From: Oscheius sp. JU75
Lineage: Eukaryota; Nematoda; Chromadorea; Rhabditida; Rhabditidae
Assembly (NCBI GenBank): GCA_037178855.1
Contig: JASJZC010000001.1
Span: 4,278,001-4,342,000 of the forward strand
DNA length: 64,000 bases
Direction of reading: 5' to 3'
Positions 46,164 through 56,981 of the stretch are shown here, one piece after another (position 1 is the stretch's first letter; each line of letters opens with the position of its first letter). The notes beneath the pieces are model-generated. The model saw nothing but the letters and a program-made list of their open reading frames with translations, was not told where the DNA came from and ran no database searches. The translations under genes and the position numbers were made by a program.

Positions 46164-46771
46164 ATGAGCATATCTTTAGGTACCGTAGAATGTATGGAAG
46201 TCAACGGGACTGAGGTCAATTCGACGACGACCACCTTTGCTCTAGGTTGGACTCGGGAGCAGGCTGTCACAGCCATAAGGTCTGGTTCGAATCTGTTTGT
46301 CACATTCACAATGTTTCAGCTTTGCCTACGTGGTGATCTCGATTCTCATGGTACTTCTATGGTCACTTTATCTGTGTTTTGACGGACGCAGAGCTCCGCG
46401 CAAAGATACCAGAGTCATCCACATGCTGGCCCAGCGGACTCTGCTACAAAGTATGCCATGATCTCCCAACTCTCTCACTTTCTTGCGTGATCTGTACTCT
46501 CTATAAACCTTTTTATTGTTCCTAATGGTGTTCGGTCAAGGGTCAACCAGTTTCTGCCCCCAATCAGAGTCGAGTTTCCTGCGCGTGTTGCTCTACTAAA
46601 CAGGAAGGAGAGGCGGATTGCCACCACTCGTTTAGGCAAACACCTGACTACAGCAACCATGCTCTCGTTCCCATTTATTCTACTACTTTTCCAGCAGTTC
46701 CATACAAGCAATGTGAGTCGTTAACACAAAACATACACTTCCACACTGTTTCGACTTTTTGGGCTCTATAA
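46164..46771 (+). CDS. Small single-pass membrane protein, KCNE-like layout
   Basis: I cannot assign a family. ATG at 46164. The first exon has a short N-terminus with two adjacent N-glycosylation sequons (NGT, NST) and ends at donor ATAAG|GTCTGG (46279). After an acceptor at about 46319 comes one clear membrane helix (FAYVVISILMVLLWSLYLC) followed by a basic stretch (DGRRAPRKDTR) and HMLAQRTLLQ. A third exon after an intron from about 46450 to 46551 gives a Cys/Ser/Pro-rich tail (SAPNQSRVSCACCSTKQ). A short glycosylated outside, one helix and a cytosolic tail is the layout of KCNE/MiRP channel accessory subunits (nematode MPS proteins). That analogy rests on layout only; no KCNE signature is proven. 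Confidence 0.42.
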
Positions 46772-47503
46772 ACTGTACTTTATGACCGCTCATTCCATCC
46801 GTAGATGTGCTCGTAAAAGAACCAAAGTACTGACCCACTTTGATCAAATAGGACAGTTTTCAGGCTTGCAGTTTCTATCGCGAATATTATTATTTCCGAT
46901 TGTCTAACGATTGTGTAAGACCACGAAATATTAGGCCCGGGAAGGGGTGTTAGAAAAGAATTGCTCTGAAGTGGCTGACAGGCAGTCAAAGTTTCTGGTT
47001 CGGTAGTCTCCTCTTTGAAACTACTATAATGTTTTATGAAGCTTGAAATTAAGACGGAGAATACTTGGAAAAGAGTAGCAAGGTCGAAGACCCATACTAG
47101 GTTCTACGACACTTCGCTAAGACTGAAATGCTAGTACAAACTGACATAGTGATGCCATCAAGGGGGATACCAACCGTCAAAAGTTTGGGATGGAAATCAA
47201 AAAAAAGTTTTCAGGAACTTGCATCGGAACCTCGACTCGAAAGTCAGCGTGAGTTTCACCCATTTTACCGACCAATAAAGGCTGAACAACTGCCGGTTGC
47301 AGCTGTTCCAGGCGTGTTTCCGTCGCGCTAGAAAGCACTTCCATTTGAGTATTTATGAGCGATAAGACATGCACTTGTTCTTTTGCGACAATGCCAGGCA
47401 ACGTATTTTCTCTCTGCGTCTGTCAGACCAATTCTCGGTCAGACATCTGCCCGCTCCCCAAGGACACCTGTTGCTCGATCTCTCAATCCGTTTTTTTCTA
47501 GTT
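46772..47503. other. Intergenic region before the metallophosphoesterase
   Basis: About 730 bases. An in-frame open stretch runs back from 47504 to 47369 (start ATG possible), but an acceptor-like TTTTTTTCTAG sits directly before 47504. Nothing else is recognisable. Confidence 0.35.
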
Positions 47504-48690
47504 ATGTACCGAAGTTTTGCTCTCCATTCGAACAAGGTTCCGAATCTTCTGGTCGAAAACCAGTACTGGGACCAGATCAAGGAGAACAAAGTTCAGATTC
47601 CCATCAATCTCACAGCTAAAAGGGTAGTCAGTCCAGAATCATATAACTGTTTCGATTTAGAGAAGTCAATCTTCCACCGGAAGATGGAAAGTTCTTGAAG
47701 GTGGTCTGCATAGCAGATACACACGACAAGCTGAATGAATCTCATGTAAGTCAGAGCTTTTTTTGGGACATTGGGAAGAGGAGCTGATATGGGTATCGCT
47801 AGGGACAAGAATGATCATGTCTTAAAGCCTATTTTATCATTTACCCATCTCATTCTGTTCCTATATGAGATTAAATTCTAGGAAATCCCCGACGGAGATG
47901 TCCTCATTGTAGCCGGAGATATCACTAACTACGGCACAGAAAAGGAGATTGCTAACTTCAATCGTCAAATGGGTAAGACAAGGCATCGAAGAGCATCGTC
48001 ATAGTTTCAGCATTACGACCTCACAAACACAAATTAGTCATTGCCGGAAATCACGATTTGGGCTGGGACAGAACGGAAGATCTGGATGCCAGATTTCCGA
48101 AACTGAAGGGGTATGGAGTGGCTGAAGGAGGCAAACTGTTGGAAGGAGTCACGTATCTTTTAGATGAGGGAATTGTGGTTTGTTACTTTTCAAGTCTTCC
48201 TCATCCAATTCTGCTCAATGACTCGATAGCGTGTGTTTCAGATAGACGGAGTGAAATTCTACGGCTCACCATGGCATCCAAATCCCGGATATCCCTTCTA
48301 TGCCGACAGGGATGGGGGTCTGAAGACTAAATGGGAAAGAATACCGAACGACACGGACGTGTTAATCACTCATTCTCCTCCCGTAGGATATCTGGACCTG
48401 TATGCAGAGGAAGAACGATGGGGATGCAGACATTTGTTGGAGAGGGTCGAGGAGCTCAAACCGAGGTAGGAAACTTATTTACGGCTCAAAGAAAATCCAG
48501 GTTTCACGTCTTCGGACACGTACATTACTGCAATGGAGCTCTGAGTAACGGGGTTACAGTAAGGACTACCATATTTCTCATTCAACACTTCTTTCAGACC
48601 TTCATCAATGCTGCCCAATTGCGGAAAGGGAAGCTGTATGAGAATAGTCCAATCGTGTTTTACTTCAAGAAAAACGATTTATCGCCATAA
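47504..48690 (+). CDS. MPPED1/2-type metallophosphoesterase
   Basis: A calcineurin-like phosphodiesterase of the MPPED (239AB/239FB) family, usually a cytosolic enzyme hydrolysing phosphodiester bonds with a two-metal centre. Metal-binding motifs appear in order: ADTHDK (D-x-H), GDITNYG, AGNHDLGWDR (GNHD), THSPPVGY (the H in the third metal motif), and FGHVHYCNG (GHxH). YGSPWHPNPGYPFYADR is also typical of this family. The start at 47504 lies directly after an acceptor. Exons are short; the junction near 47,625-47,662 is not fully resolved. All five metal motifs are present, so it is probably active. The stop at 48690 lies about 210 bases from the convergent pat-10 stop. Confidence 0.85.
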
Positions 48691-48903
48691 AAATTGCTTC
48701 AGAACTGGCCTGATATCAAGAATCGCTCTGAAAGGCTCGCGCAGCTTTATCATAGTTAGTTAGCAGATTATAGTTCACACGACTCGGGTTCGTCCTCTCC
48801 TATTAACAATCTTTTTATGTTGCGCCGTTTTACAAACAATCCAGCTTATGGAGACACTTTATTCAAGTTTTATTGTTACGATACAGTAGGCTTGACCGTG
48901 ATC

Positions 48904-50195
48904 TTAGTCCGACTCTCCAGCCATCAGCTCCCAGAATTCCTAAAGAGCGAGTATCCTGAGACATTTCTCACTGGAAACCGACCTCAAACTCGATCTTTCC
49001 ACTGCCGTCCTCATCGATTTCGTCTACGGCCTCCTCCAGCTGTTGGTCGGTCAGATCGTCGGCGATTTCCTTCAGGAGAGACTTCAGCGTCGGCCGGGAG
49101 ATGTATCCGTTGCCCTGAATCCCTAGTTAGCTGGAGCAGAGAGACCGAACAGTACCTCCTTGTCGAAAAGACGGAAAGCCTCGCGGAGCTCTTTTTCGAG
49201 AGTCTCCTTGTCGACTGTGTTGGCTACTGTGTAGACGAGGGCGCAGAACTCGTCAAACTCGAGCTTACCGGATCCGTCAGCGTCGAACTTGCGGATCAGT
49301 TTGCGGAGGGTCTTAAAGGTTCGATTTGAGTTGATTTCTGTCAATGAGTCAGCTGTTCCCTTTCTTTCTTTTCCTGACAGCTGCCTTTAAGACAGCAGAC
49401 TCTCCAAGATTCATAAAGAGGAACAACTTTGCGTAAACAGGCATCGAACCCGACTTGCTTGGGTTCTTAAACAGCTTTCTAACCACTTGGGCTCAGCCTA
49501 GTTATGAGTTGAAGAGTAATTTCCACCTTCTCGTCAAAGTCCTGCTCCATGCCGTGCATAATCTGGCCGATCTGGGTGGCCATGATGTAGCCCTGCTTTC
49601 CACGGTCGAAGGCATCGAAGAACTTCTGGTACTCTGAATTTACTTTCTACAGGTATCTCATGAGAACTAACCCTCGATCTGGGATCCGTCGATCTCGGCA
49701 AGAATCTCTTCGATATCCTCAGCCTGAAAAAGATCAGCTCATTTTCTATCAGCTCCGGTTTACAATCAGAACTTTTGGGGGATGTTACACTCTTAGAGGC
49801 AGAGGGGACCAGATGCCCGTCGGGCCCGAATGCATCGATTTTACAATTGATCAAAGGAATATTTTTTATTCACCTACTATGGAAAACTGTCAACAGCCAA
49901 CTACTCTTTAGAGTCAATAGCAAACACCAGAGACGTTGGTTTTCCATGTCTTTACCTGTCATTAGGCAAAAACTGTACGTACCCAAAGGAGACTAAAACT
50001 TTCCAGGCCTGCTACAAAAGTGTAAAGAAGGGTCTGTTTAGAAAGGTTCTACTGGCCACTGTCAGACTCTTAAACCGTAAAATACTGGAGTTTCCAGTGT
50101 TTTCGGGAACCTAAAGGATGACTTAATGACTCGTGGTTTCGAAAGACATAATAGGATTAGACAAAGACACTAAGAAGACGGGGAAAACTCACCAT
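48904..50195 (-). CDS. pat-10: Troponin C, body-wall type
   Basis: Troponin C is the calcium sensor of the thin filament. The first coding exon carries only the ATG (50193-50195), followed directly by donor GTGAGT. The next exon gives AEDIEEILAEIDGSQIEEYQ; then YQKFFDAFDRGKQGYIMATQ, TLRKLIRKFDADGSGKLEFD, REAFRLFDKEGNGYISRPTL and AVDEIDEDGSGKIEFEEFWE, ending ELMAGESD. Of the four EF hands, II (DADGSGKLEFDE) and IV (DEDGSGKIEFEE) have complete ligand sets, while I (DRGKQGY) and III (DKEGNGYIS) look altered, the usual nematode and arthropod pattern. About 161 residues, normal length. TTTATT near 48858 and 48869 gives minus-strand AATAAA signals just past the stop. Confidence 0.95.
49440..49498 (-). 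repeat. tRNA-like fragment in a pat-10 intron
   Basis: On the minus strand, GGCTGAGCCCAAGTGGTTAG resembles an A box (49478-49498) and GGGTTCGATGCC (49440-49451) is close to the B-box consensus. The T and anticodon stems do not pair properly, so it is more likely a SINE or tRNA pseudogene than a functional tRNA. Confidence 0.4.
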
Positions 50196-50280
50196 GGTGT
50201 ACTCTTGTGAAGGGAGTGAACCGAGACTAGGACTAGGGGCGGGACCACTGGATCCACGGGAATCCTGAGGCGGGGGCGAG

Positions 50281-50320
50281 CCCGTGTGTTACAACAGAAT
50301 TCTGCGGAACAACACACCCG
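50281..50320. repeat. Nested palindrome upstream of pat-10
   Basis: GTGTGTT and AACACAC flank a perfect 10-base palindrome CAGAATTCTG. It lies about 90 bases upstream of the pat-10 start codon, where promoter elements are expected, and may be a regulatory site or simply a small hairpin. Confidence 0.4.
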
Positions 50321-50446
50321 TGTGGGAGAGAGACATCGACCACGGAAATAGCCAACTTTTTGATAAGAATGGGAGAGTGTGAAAAATGAGGGATCTGTTC
50401 GATAAGGGGGATTAGATGAAGTTTCCTTATCAGTCCCATCATTCCG

Positions 50447-53176
50447 ATGCTGAAAAGAGTCTTCTTGCTTCTACAGATCACTCTCATTGTCCGGAGCCAG
50501 CAGTAAGTGTATCAAGTTGGCTCAAACGGCTATTTCTAGAGGATGTCCGACCCCGCAAACAGCAAATACATGTCAATGTGAGGCAACTTTATGTCAAAAG
50601 GTAGTAAAATTTAGTAGGACAAGGGTGCAGTAATCATTGGACGATGGCTGTGATTATAGACGCCGACTCGGAGGAAAATTACAATGCTTTTGCCGGATAT
50701 ATGGACACGGTATGAGATCTACAGTTCCGTACAATTGACTTACTTTTCTAGTTGACTGCGGACTGTTCCTCCTCCGATCTAATCCACTTTATTTCACAGT
50801 CCAAGTATGACCGTGTTGGTGCTAGTTGTCCGCTCGATACGGTTCAATACCTAGCGCTTCCCCCAGTCTAAAACGTCATTTCAGTACCAAAAGGACTACT
50901 TCACAAAGCAGGCAAACAAAACGTATCCCTTCAACCGAACTGACCAACAGCCATCCGCGACTACTCTTCTTACATTGCTCAACGCCACGGTATGTATTGG
51001 GAATCTTGCGAAAATAACCCATTTTTATGCCTGTAGTGATAACAAAATGATACATCTTTGGTGGAGCTGAAAATGCAGTATTATAATGAAAATAGACATG
51101 AAAATTAGCATGATGGGGTCTGCTGAAGCACGCCGCATCCAATTACTATTTTACTCAGTGTATCCATCGATTTGGAGATACTCCAAAACGATACTGGGTG
51201 AAAACTTAAAAATAGGCACTGAAATGATGCTTCCTCTCGAAATCTCTGCTGGTATATTTTGCAATTCAGACCAATTGCTTGACAGACATCAAAAAGAACT
51301 ACGGAGGAGTGATCAGTATTCTGTCAAGTATGGACTGCAACAGTACGCAGGCCATTTCCAATTCTGACCAGGACATTGTCATGTCAATGATCAAAAGAGG
51401 CTACTATATTGAGATTATTGGGAAGGGTTAGTTAGTCCCTTACGATTCTAAACAGGAGTAGATTGTCTGAACAAGATGTTTCCGAGCTGCGACTGTCCTA
51501 CCTGCTCCGTCACCCAATATCCAAAATACGCCGCTAAGATTTGTCACAAGGGAATCAGTACAGTTGGTATTTATTTCTGAGTCTAGAAAAACACGAAACC
51601 CTTCAGATCTGGCCATCCTAATAGCCGTTGGCCTCGCAATACTCATCATGCTGATTGTCCTTTTCTTCTACATCCGTTGGAGGAACAGACAGAAACTTCT
51701 GGAGAAGGTCAGGGCGAAAGCCAGGGCACGAGAAATCTACCTCGAGTCGAAGAGACAGCAAGAGTGGGTTCTACATATTCGAAGGACACAAAGAGTACAG
51801 AATCGATCCCTGGGAAGTGAACCAATCCGATCTGGAAGTTTATGTAGACAGAAAACTGGGGAGTGGAGCGTTTGCTGTGGTATTCGCAGGAAAGTTGGTT
51901 GGAAGAAGACCAGTCGACGAACTTATTCCAGCGGCTCAGTTGATGGGAAACAGGAGCGACAAGGTACGAGTTCTGGTAGAAATTGCTGCAATTGGGACCA
52001 AGGACTCTTAAAAGTTTACGGCTTTTAGTCTGAACCCATTTGCTAGTAATTATGAAGTCCAATGCTTTAGGTGGCGGTTAAAAGAGTCCCTCCACATGCG
52101 GATGCCCTGACAAGACGTGACTTTATAGATGAGATCGATTTTATGAAGAAGCTTGGATACCATTCTCATGTGCTCGGGTACGTTCCAGTCTCTACGTCTC
52201 TCGAGGAGATCAAATTTTAGAATGATCGGCTGTATGGCCACCGTAGACATTCCCCTAATTGTTGTCGAATTCTGTGAGAACGGGGACCTGCTGAGCTTTC
52301 TGACCCAGAACAAAGAAGACTTCGACTCGGAAGTGCCAGGCTGTTTGCACCAAAAGGACCTGATCTCGATTGCCTGGCAGATTAGTGACGGAATGGTTTG
52401 AATCTGTCCCTTATGACAGCAGAATCCATTTTTAGGCCTACATAAAGAGTTTGGATCTTATCCATCGCGATTTGGGTAAGTTTCCTCTTATTCTTTCAAA
52501 CATTTGTTTAGCTGCCAGGAACATTCTCCTTACTCGGGACATGTCAGCAAAAATATCCGATTTTGGGCTCTGTAGACAGCCAGTCACCTCTGATGAATCT
52601 TCAGTCTATGTGTCCAGAGGCGGAAGACTTCCTGTCCGCTGGATGTCAATAGGTCACCTCCAAACCATTGTAGCTCAAATATACTTTTTCAGAATCTCTT
52701 CGCGACTTTTGCTTCTCCTTCCAAACCGATATGTGAGTTATCCTTTTAGTCTAAAACTTGGCTATCAGGGATTTCGTGACAGGGCCCAGAAACTCTTCTT
52801 TGTGCCCCAACACGAACATCCTGATTCCAAGTTATACCATAAACTGCTTCCAGATGGTCTTTCGGAGTGGTTCTCTGGGAAATGTTCACTCTCGGCGAAA
52901 CTCCTTGGTCTGAAGTCAGTTTGACAGCAATGCTGGAAGTACTGTTGGCCGGAGAGAGACTACCCAATCTTTCGTCTTTTCCTCCTCCAATGTAGGCGTT
53001 CTTTTAACTGTGATAAGAATTTTAGGTACAAGTTGATGTCCGACTGTTGGAAGGAAGATCCAGACCAGAGGCCAGTAATTGAAGATCTCAGAGAAAGGCT
53101 GAACGAACAGCTCACCTCCTCATCCCTCTACTATGGCTACTTGTCCATGAAGGAAGAAACTGAAACCAATTCCTGA
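50447..53176 (+). CDS. Receptor tyrosine kinase, KIN-16/OLD-1-like
   Basis: The first exon encodes a signal peptide (MLKRVFLLLQITLIVRSQ), then a Cys-rich outer domain (GCPTPQTANTCQCEATLCQ; YQKDYFTKQANKTYPFNRTD; FPSCDCPTCSVTQYPKY) with several N-glycosylation sites. One membrane helix follows (LAILIAVGLAILIMLIVLFF) with a basic juxtamembrane segment. The kinase domain is complete: LGSGAFAVVFAGKL, VAVKR, IHRDLAARN split by an intron, DFGLCR, SSVYVSRGGRLPVRWMS, DIWSFGVVLWEMFTLGE and a C-lobe end CWKEDPDQRPVIEDL. HRDLAARN marks it as a tyrosine kinase. Nematodes have an expanded set of such short-ectodomain receptors (KIN-15/16, OLD-1). The frame changes between the membrane exon and the kinase at about 51,708-51,763, see findings. 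Ligand unknown. Confidence 0.8.
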
Positions 53177-53406
53177 ATTACTATCTTTGTGTCTCATTTC
53201 TGTGCATAATAACCAATCTAGTCACTTTCTTGCTGGTTGTGGAATGGACAGAATTGACGAATGACACGGTAGAGGGGCAAAAGACATGAGGAAACAATAA
53301 CTGAGGCAGGAAAGGGTCTGTTCGCTCTACACAAATAGGCTGCACTCCGGACAGAAAGGATGGCGCGTGGACAAGGGAACAGTAACATAATATATCTCTC
53401 TACTAC

Positions 53407-53745
53407 TAAAGTGCAATGGTGTCCGTCCGTCTGTCCGTCCGTGCGTCACCACGAGAAAAAAGCTGGCAAGTCATGACATGTCAAGAACTAAGTTGACAAG
53501 TCAGCTTTGGGGGGAAACTTGGGAACTTGGAGAAGCGGCGAAGTCGCTGTAAATGCTAAGTCAATACTAAGGGGCGGCGAAGCTGTCGTAGACGGCTGGT
53601 ATGTTACTAAAGCGCAGTGATGTCTGTCTATCTGTCATGATGTACGCACAATTGCCTGTCAATACTAATACCCAAAATCTCTGACAGGTGATTTCATGTC
53701 AAAAAACTAGGGGACAAGCCGGCTGTGGAGGAAAAGTCTACGAGG
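53407..53745 (+). repeat. Degenerate tandem duplication, period about 200 bases
   Basis: TACTAAAGTGCAATGGTGTC at about 53407 recurs as TACTAAAGCGCAGTGATGTC at about 53607. Both units carry runs of GTC(C/T)GTC and, further on, ATGTCAA..ACTA..GACAAG(T/C)C(A/G)GCT followed by GTGGAGG or GGGGGG. The order of blocks is kept, so this is an old local duplication or part of a mobile element such as a Helitron-type end; that class is inference. Confidence 0.5.
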
Positions 53746-54471
53746 AAAAAGGCGCAGCCACCTGTGATCAGTTCTAAGCCAAGGCCAAATGGCTGCGAAG
53801 CTGCCACCGGCAGCTGGTACCATGACAAGCGGCAGGAAACACGGAACAGGAACACTTACTGGAACAGGAAAAGGTGGAAGGTTATCGGAAGACAGATGGG
53901 TACTTGGGACTGCAGAATAGAGCAACGAAGAACAGGGAAATGCTACTGTTGCTCCAGCAAGGTCTCAACAAAACTAGCACGTGGCTAGAACTATGAATAC
54001 AGAGGATACGGATAGCATACAGGGCTTTTACGCCTGCAGCCAGAACATTTTCTTGCATTACATCTCTCGGATACTCTTCCGCAGCTCCAGCCTCCTCGTA
54101 AATATTCTAACAAGTTTTCAGCCTTCCGGTGTTTTTATTTCCATCTATACCTCTTTATTTTATTTCAGCAAATCCGCGTGCTCGCCTGAAGACTTCGGAA
54201 AGCAAGCAAATTAGAAGAGTCTGTCTACTTCTGCCCATCACTGTCAGGAAAAGAATTTGAGCGCAAGATCAGAGCACTATCAGTCTTCGCTTACGGCCCG
54301 AGGATTTTCAAGAACTATACCAAACACTGCTGTGGGTTCAAGGAATTGCCCACTGAACCAGGAAGAGCAAGCATGAAATTTTTCAACGGCTGTTAGTTGC
54401 GGCGGATCCACAACTGACTGTCATATTGTCGTCCCTACACCATCAAAAAACGCGGCAAAGAGTGTGTGGTG

Positions 54472-54494
54472 CTACTGTTTGCAATAGTAGCATT
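54472..54494. repeat. Short hairpin
   Basis: TGCTACT and AGTAGCA, exact complements, enclose GTTTGCAAT. It lies in the repeat-rich gap; a related TGCTACTGTTGC block lies at about 53,941-53,952. Confidence 0.5.
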
Positions 54495-54816
54495 TACCTT
54501 TCCCTGTCCCATGTCGTTGATTCCTGTACCATGACCCCCGTCCCAGTAGTAGCACCCCTGCCTCCTCTTTAGTTTCTGTTTTATCCCAAGGTACTTTCTA
54601 GGCTTCTAGATTAAAAAGTCCCTGTCCCTATTATGAAGTCCCACGTATCCTTCTTTCTTTCCAGAATGCGAGCTACCACGTCCCACAGTCTGAGTCTATG
54701 TCCCTGTTCGCATCGTCAGCTCAATTTCCCTAGTTTTGTCTTCATGTCCAAATATACCTCTTCCTTCCCTCCACTAGCTATTTCGCCATTTCCTCTTGTC
54801 GGGCTTTATCCAGACA

Positions 54817-54870
54817 GGCTGATGCCCCGTTGGGACTCATGAGAGGTAGATGCTGTTCCAGTTGAGCTAC
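54817..54870 (-). repeat. tRNA-derived-looking sequence
   Basis: On the minus strand GTAGCTCAACTGGAACA (54854-54870) is a good A-box match. A poorer B-like block, GGGGCATCAGCC, lies at 54817-54828. No cloverleaf forms. Probably a SINE fragment. Confidence 0.35.
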
Positions 54871-54932
54871 CGTGACAGGAGCAACTATCCCTCAACGACG
54901 CTATCTCCCACACAGAGAGTAATTGTTGTCAC

Positions 54933-54986
54933 AAAGTTAACTGACAAATTAAAGTTAACTGACAATGCTAACTGACAAATTGGCAA
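54933..54986 (+). repeat. Short tandem repeat GTTAACTGACAAATT
   Basis: The unit occurs about three times (GTTAACTGACAAATTAAA, GTTAACTGACAATG, CTAACTGACAAATT) in just over 50 bases. Confidence 0.6.
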
Positions 54987-55302
54987 ATAGGGCTTCAGGA
55001 TACACACACATACTCACAGACTTTTTGGCAGATTTATAACTGGATAAACTATTTGTTTCTGGTCAGGAAATCTTCAATGTCCACTCAAATTTGTACTCTC
55101 ATGTTCACAATTGTTTACCAGCAGCCCTCGCCGTGTTTTGTTCGGGAGGCTGATTGCGTCAGTTGGCACCTCCTCAGTTCTTACACTTAAAGTCCCCCGC
55201 AGTTTGTCTTATCTATTCTGTCTCTTTTTCCTCTTCTTAAACAGTCATAACTGGATATGACTGAGCTTTTCACCCCTTTCCCTTAACAGTAAAAGTTCAG
55301 AA

Positions 55303-56053
55303 ATGGCTCAAGACGTCTCTCTTGCTCCTCCACCTTACGACTTTGTCCGGCTTTGTCATTTTAGTCGCCTTGTCCAATTGGGATGCCTCGCTCTGCAGGT
55401 ACTTTTCCCAGAAATCCTCCTCCCAAAAACAGGATTCCAGATGTTCCTAGTCTACTCCGAGTTCTCCTCGCTCTCCTACTTTCAACTAATTTTCTACGAG
55501 ACTCTCTGTGCCGCATCTTTTTACCTTGTTTTCAGCAGATGGCAGGTTTTTCTGATCGACGCGGAGAGAACGAGATTGTTTAGGCACAGCGCTGTTGACG
55601 GCCGTTTTGATCTGGAACAGCTGGTCAATGCGAGAGATTTGCAGAGAAGAGTCCCGTACATCGTCGGTCAGTCGAATGACTTTTCCACTAACAGCTTTTC
55701 TGCCCAATAGGCCAAATCAAGGGCTACAGCTTTACAGACCACATGACTAGACAAAAAAGTTATTAGGTCAGAAAAGGTGTGTGGAAGTGAAAACATAGTA
55801 TTGGTGGTCACAATCTCTGCTGTCTAGTTGTAGTTGTTGTGGCACCAAAACGTGCATAATTCAAAAGACGACCAGTTCAGCTATTTTCTCCGCTCTACTG
55901 GCAGCTTTCCTCATCTGGACGTTTGTGGAACTCGAGAACAGCTTCGTACACTTCTTCTTCTACATCACTGCCGCAGTCAACTTCTTCGCCGCCCTCGGCC
56001 TGCTTGGTCTCGAAGTCTACGAGGTATTCGTACTCAAGAACAAGACGAAATAA
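55303..56053 (+). CDS. Four-helix membrane protein, MARVEL-like
   Basis: ATG at 55303, three bases after an AGTTCAG acceptor, which suggests trans-splicing. Exon 1 (55303-55398) ends at CAG|GTACTT after VRLCHFSRLVQLGCLALQ. Exon 2, beginning ATGTTCCTAGTC at 55441, gives YFQLIFYETLCAASFYLVF and a polar loop. Exon 3 starts at about 55889 and gives two more helices (IFSALLAAFLIWTFV; FHFFFYITAAVNFFAALGLL-like) and a short basic tail LKNKTK with stop at 56053. Four helices with a polar N-terminus and RLxQ near the first helix suggest a MARVEL or CKLF-like protein of vesicle or junction membranes. Family call is tentative. Confidence 0.55.
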
Positions 56054-56927
56054 ACACTTTTTTTGGCCGCTCTCTGTAAGACCAAAAACCATCGTCAAAA
56101 GTGGCGAGAAGATCTGAACTGGCTAGGCGGTGGGCGTGGGCAATAGAGATCACGAAATAATGGAAACAAGTGGGTATTCGATGGCAATTGATCCTTTGCA
56201 AGAGTGTACCGGATTCTGTAAGGATTAGAGAGACTCTGTGAAACTAAACAGGTGAGAGAGTATGTCTATCTCTGCTCTGAGCGATTCTGAATGATTTTAG
56301 TTGTCCCCGAGAAGGATACTGAAAGAATCGTCTGACTTCTCGACCATAACTGACAGTTAAACTGATTTGGACTCTTCTTTTTTCTGGCACGACTGGTCTA
56401 GCCTTTATCACTAAAAGTCTGGAAGTTTTTCTTGACTGAAACTAGACTTATGCTCTTGACTATCTTTCTTGTCTAAAGTTTCTCATGCAAAAAAGTTCCC
56501 TATCCAGTATATAGCCAAAGAGTAGAGGGTCAAGAAGAATCACTAGACAAATGATCAGGGCAGCAACTGACTACCATCAAACAGACAGTGTCGAAGTTAG
56601 GGTGATGGTAGCTCAGATTCAGAGGATAGTAAGACAGTGTCGCAAAGCTGTAAAGGAATTGTTCACCAGACTCTTTCCTGACTCTCATACACTTCTCCAA
56701 AGAATCAGTGAGAGAGATGCTTTTCTGCTAAAAACTGCGGTTCAGCCGAAGATTATGTCATTGCGCCGTACGGCATACGTTTAGTCCCGCGTGTGAAATC
56801 CGGTCGTCAGGTGCCGATGTCTATCAGAACGGGGCTTCTTCACTCCAAAAATGACCATGAAAGCTGGTTCTTTCCTTCTTTTTGCGTGTCGAGCACTTAA
56901 ACCAGCCTTACTGTTGTCCAGCTGCCC
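56054..56927. other. Intergenic gap
   Basis: About 870 bases. TTCCTGACTCTCAT near 56,682-56,695 matches 23,653-23,666 in the ceh-6 region exactly, so the same short repeat family is present here. ORF 56551-56784 has no recognisable product. Confidence 0.4.
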
Positions 56928-56934
56928 TATAAAA
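56928..56934 (+). promoter_or_regulatory. TATA box (TATAAAA)
   Basis: TATAAAA lies 54 bases upstream of the ATG of the secreted Cys/Gly/Pro peptide gene. This gives a short 5' leader and a conventional core promoter for that gene. Confidence 0.6.
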
Positions 56935-56981
56935 GACCCAGCTCTGCCATTGGACTTCAGCAGTCTCTGTTCCATCACATC

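Larger units (their letters stand above)
53177..55302. other. Repeat-rich gap without supported genes
   Basis: About 2.1 kb containing a degenerate tandem duplication (53.40-53.75 kb), a hairpin at 54472-54494, CCCTGTCCC-type repeats around 54,500-54,640, a tRNA-like segment near 54.82-54.87 kb and short GTTAACTGACAAATT repeats. Short ORFs (e.g. 53725-53988, 54633-54842) overlap these and have no recognised products. Confidence 0.55.

Noticed and set aside
52734-52860. Apparent disruption of the kinase domain after DIW (frame to RDRAQKLFFV)
   Set aside because: A longer intron from 52734 to the CTTCCAG acceptor at about 52854 restores SFGVVLWEMFTLGE in phase, so the kinase domain is intact here.
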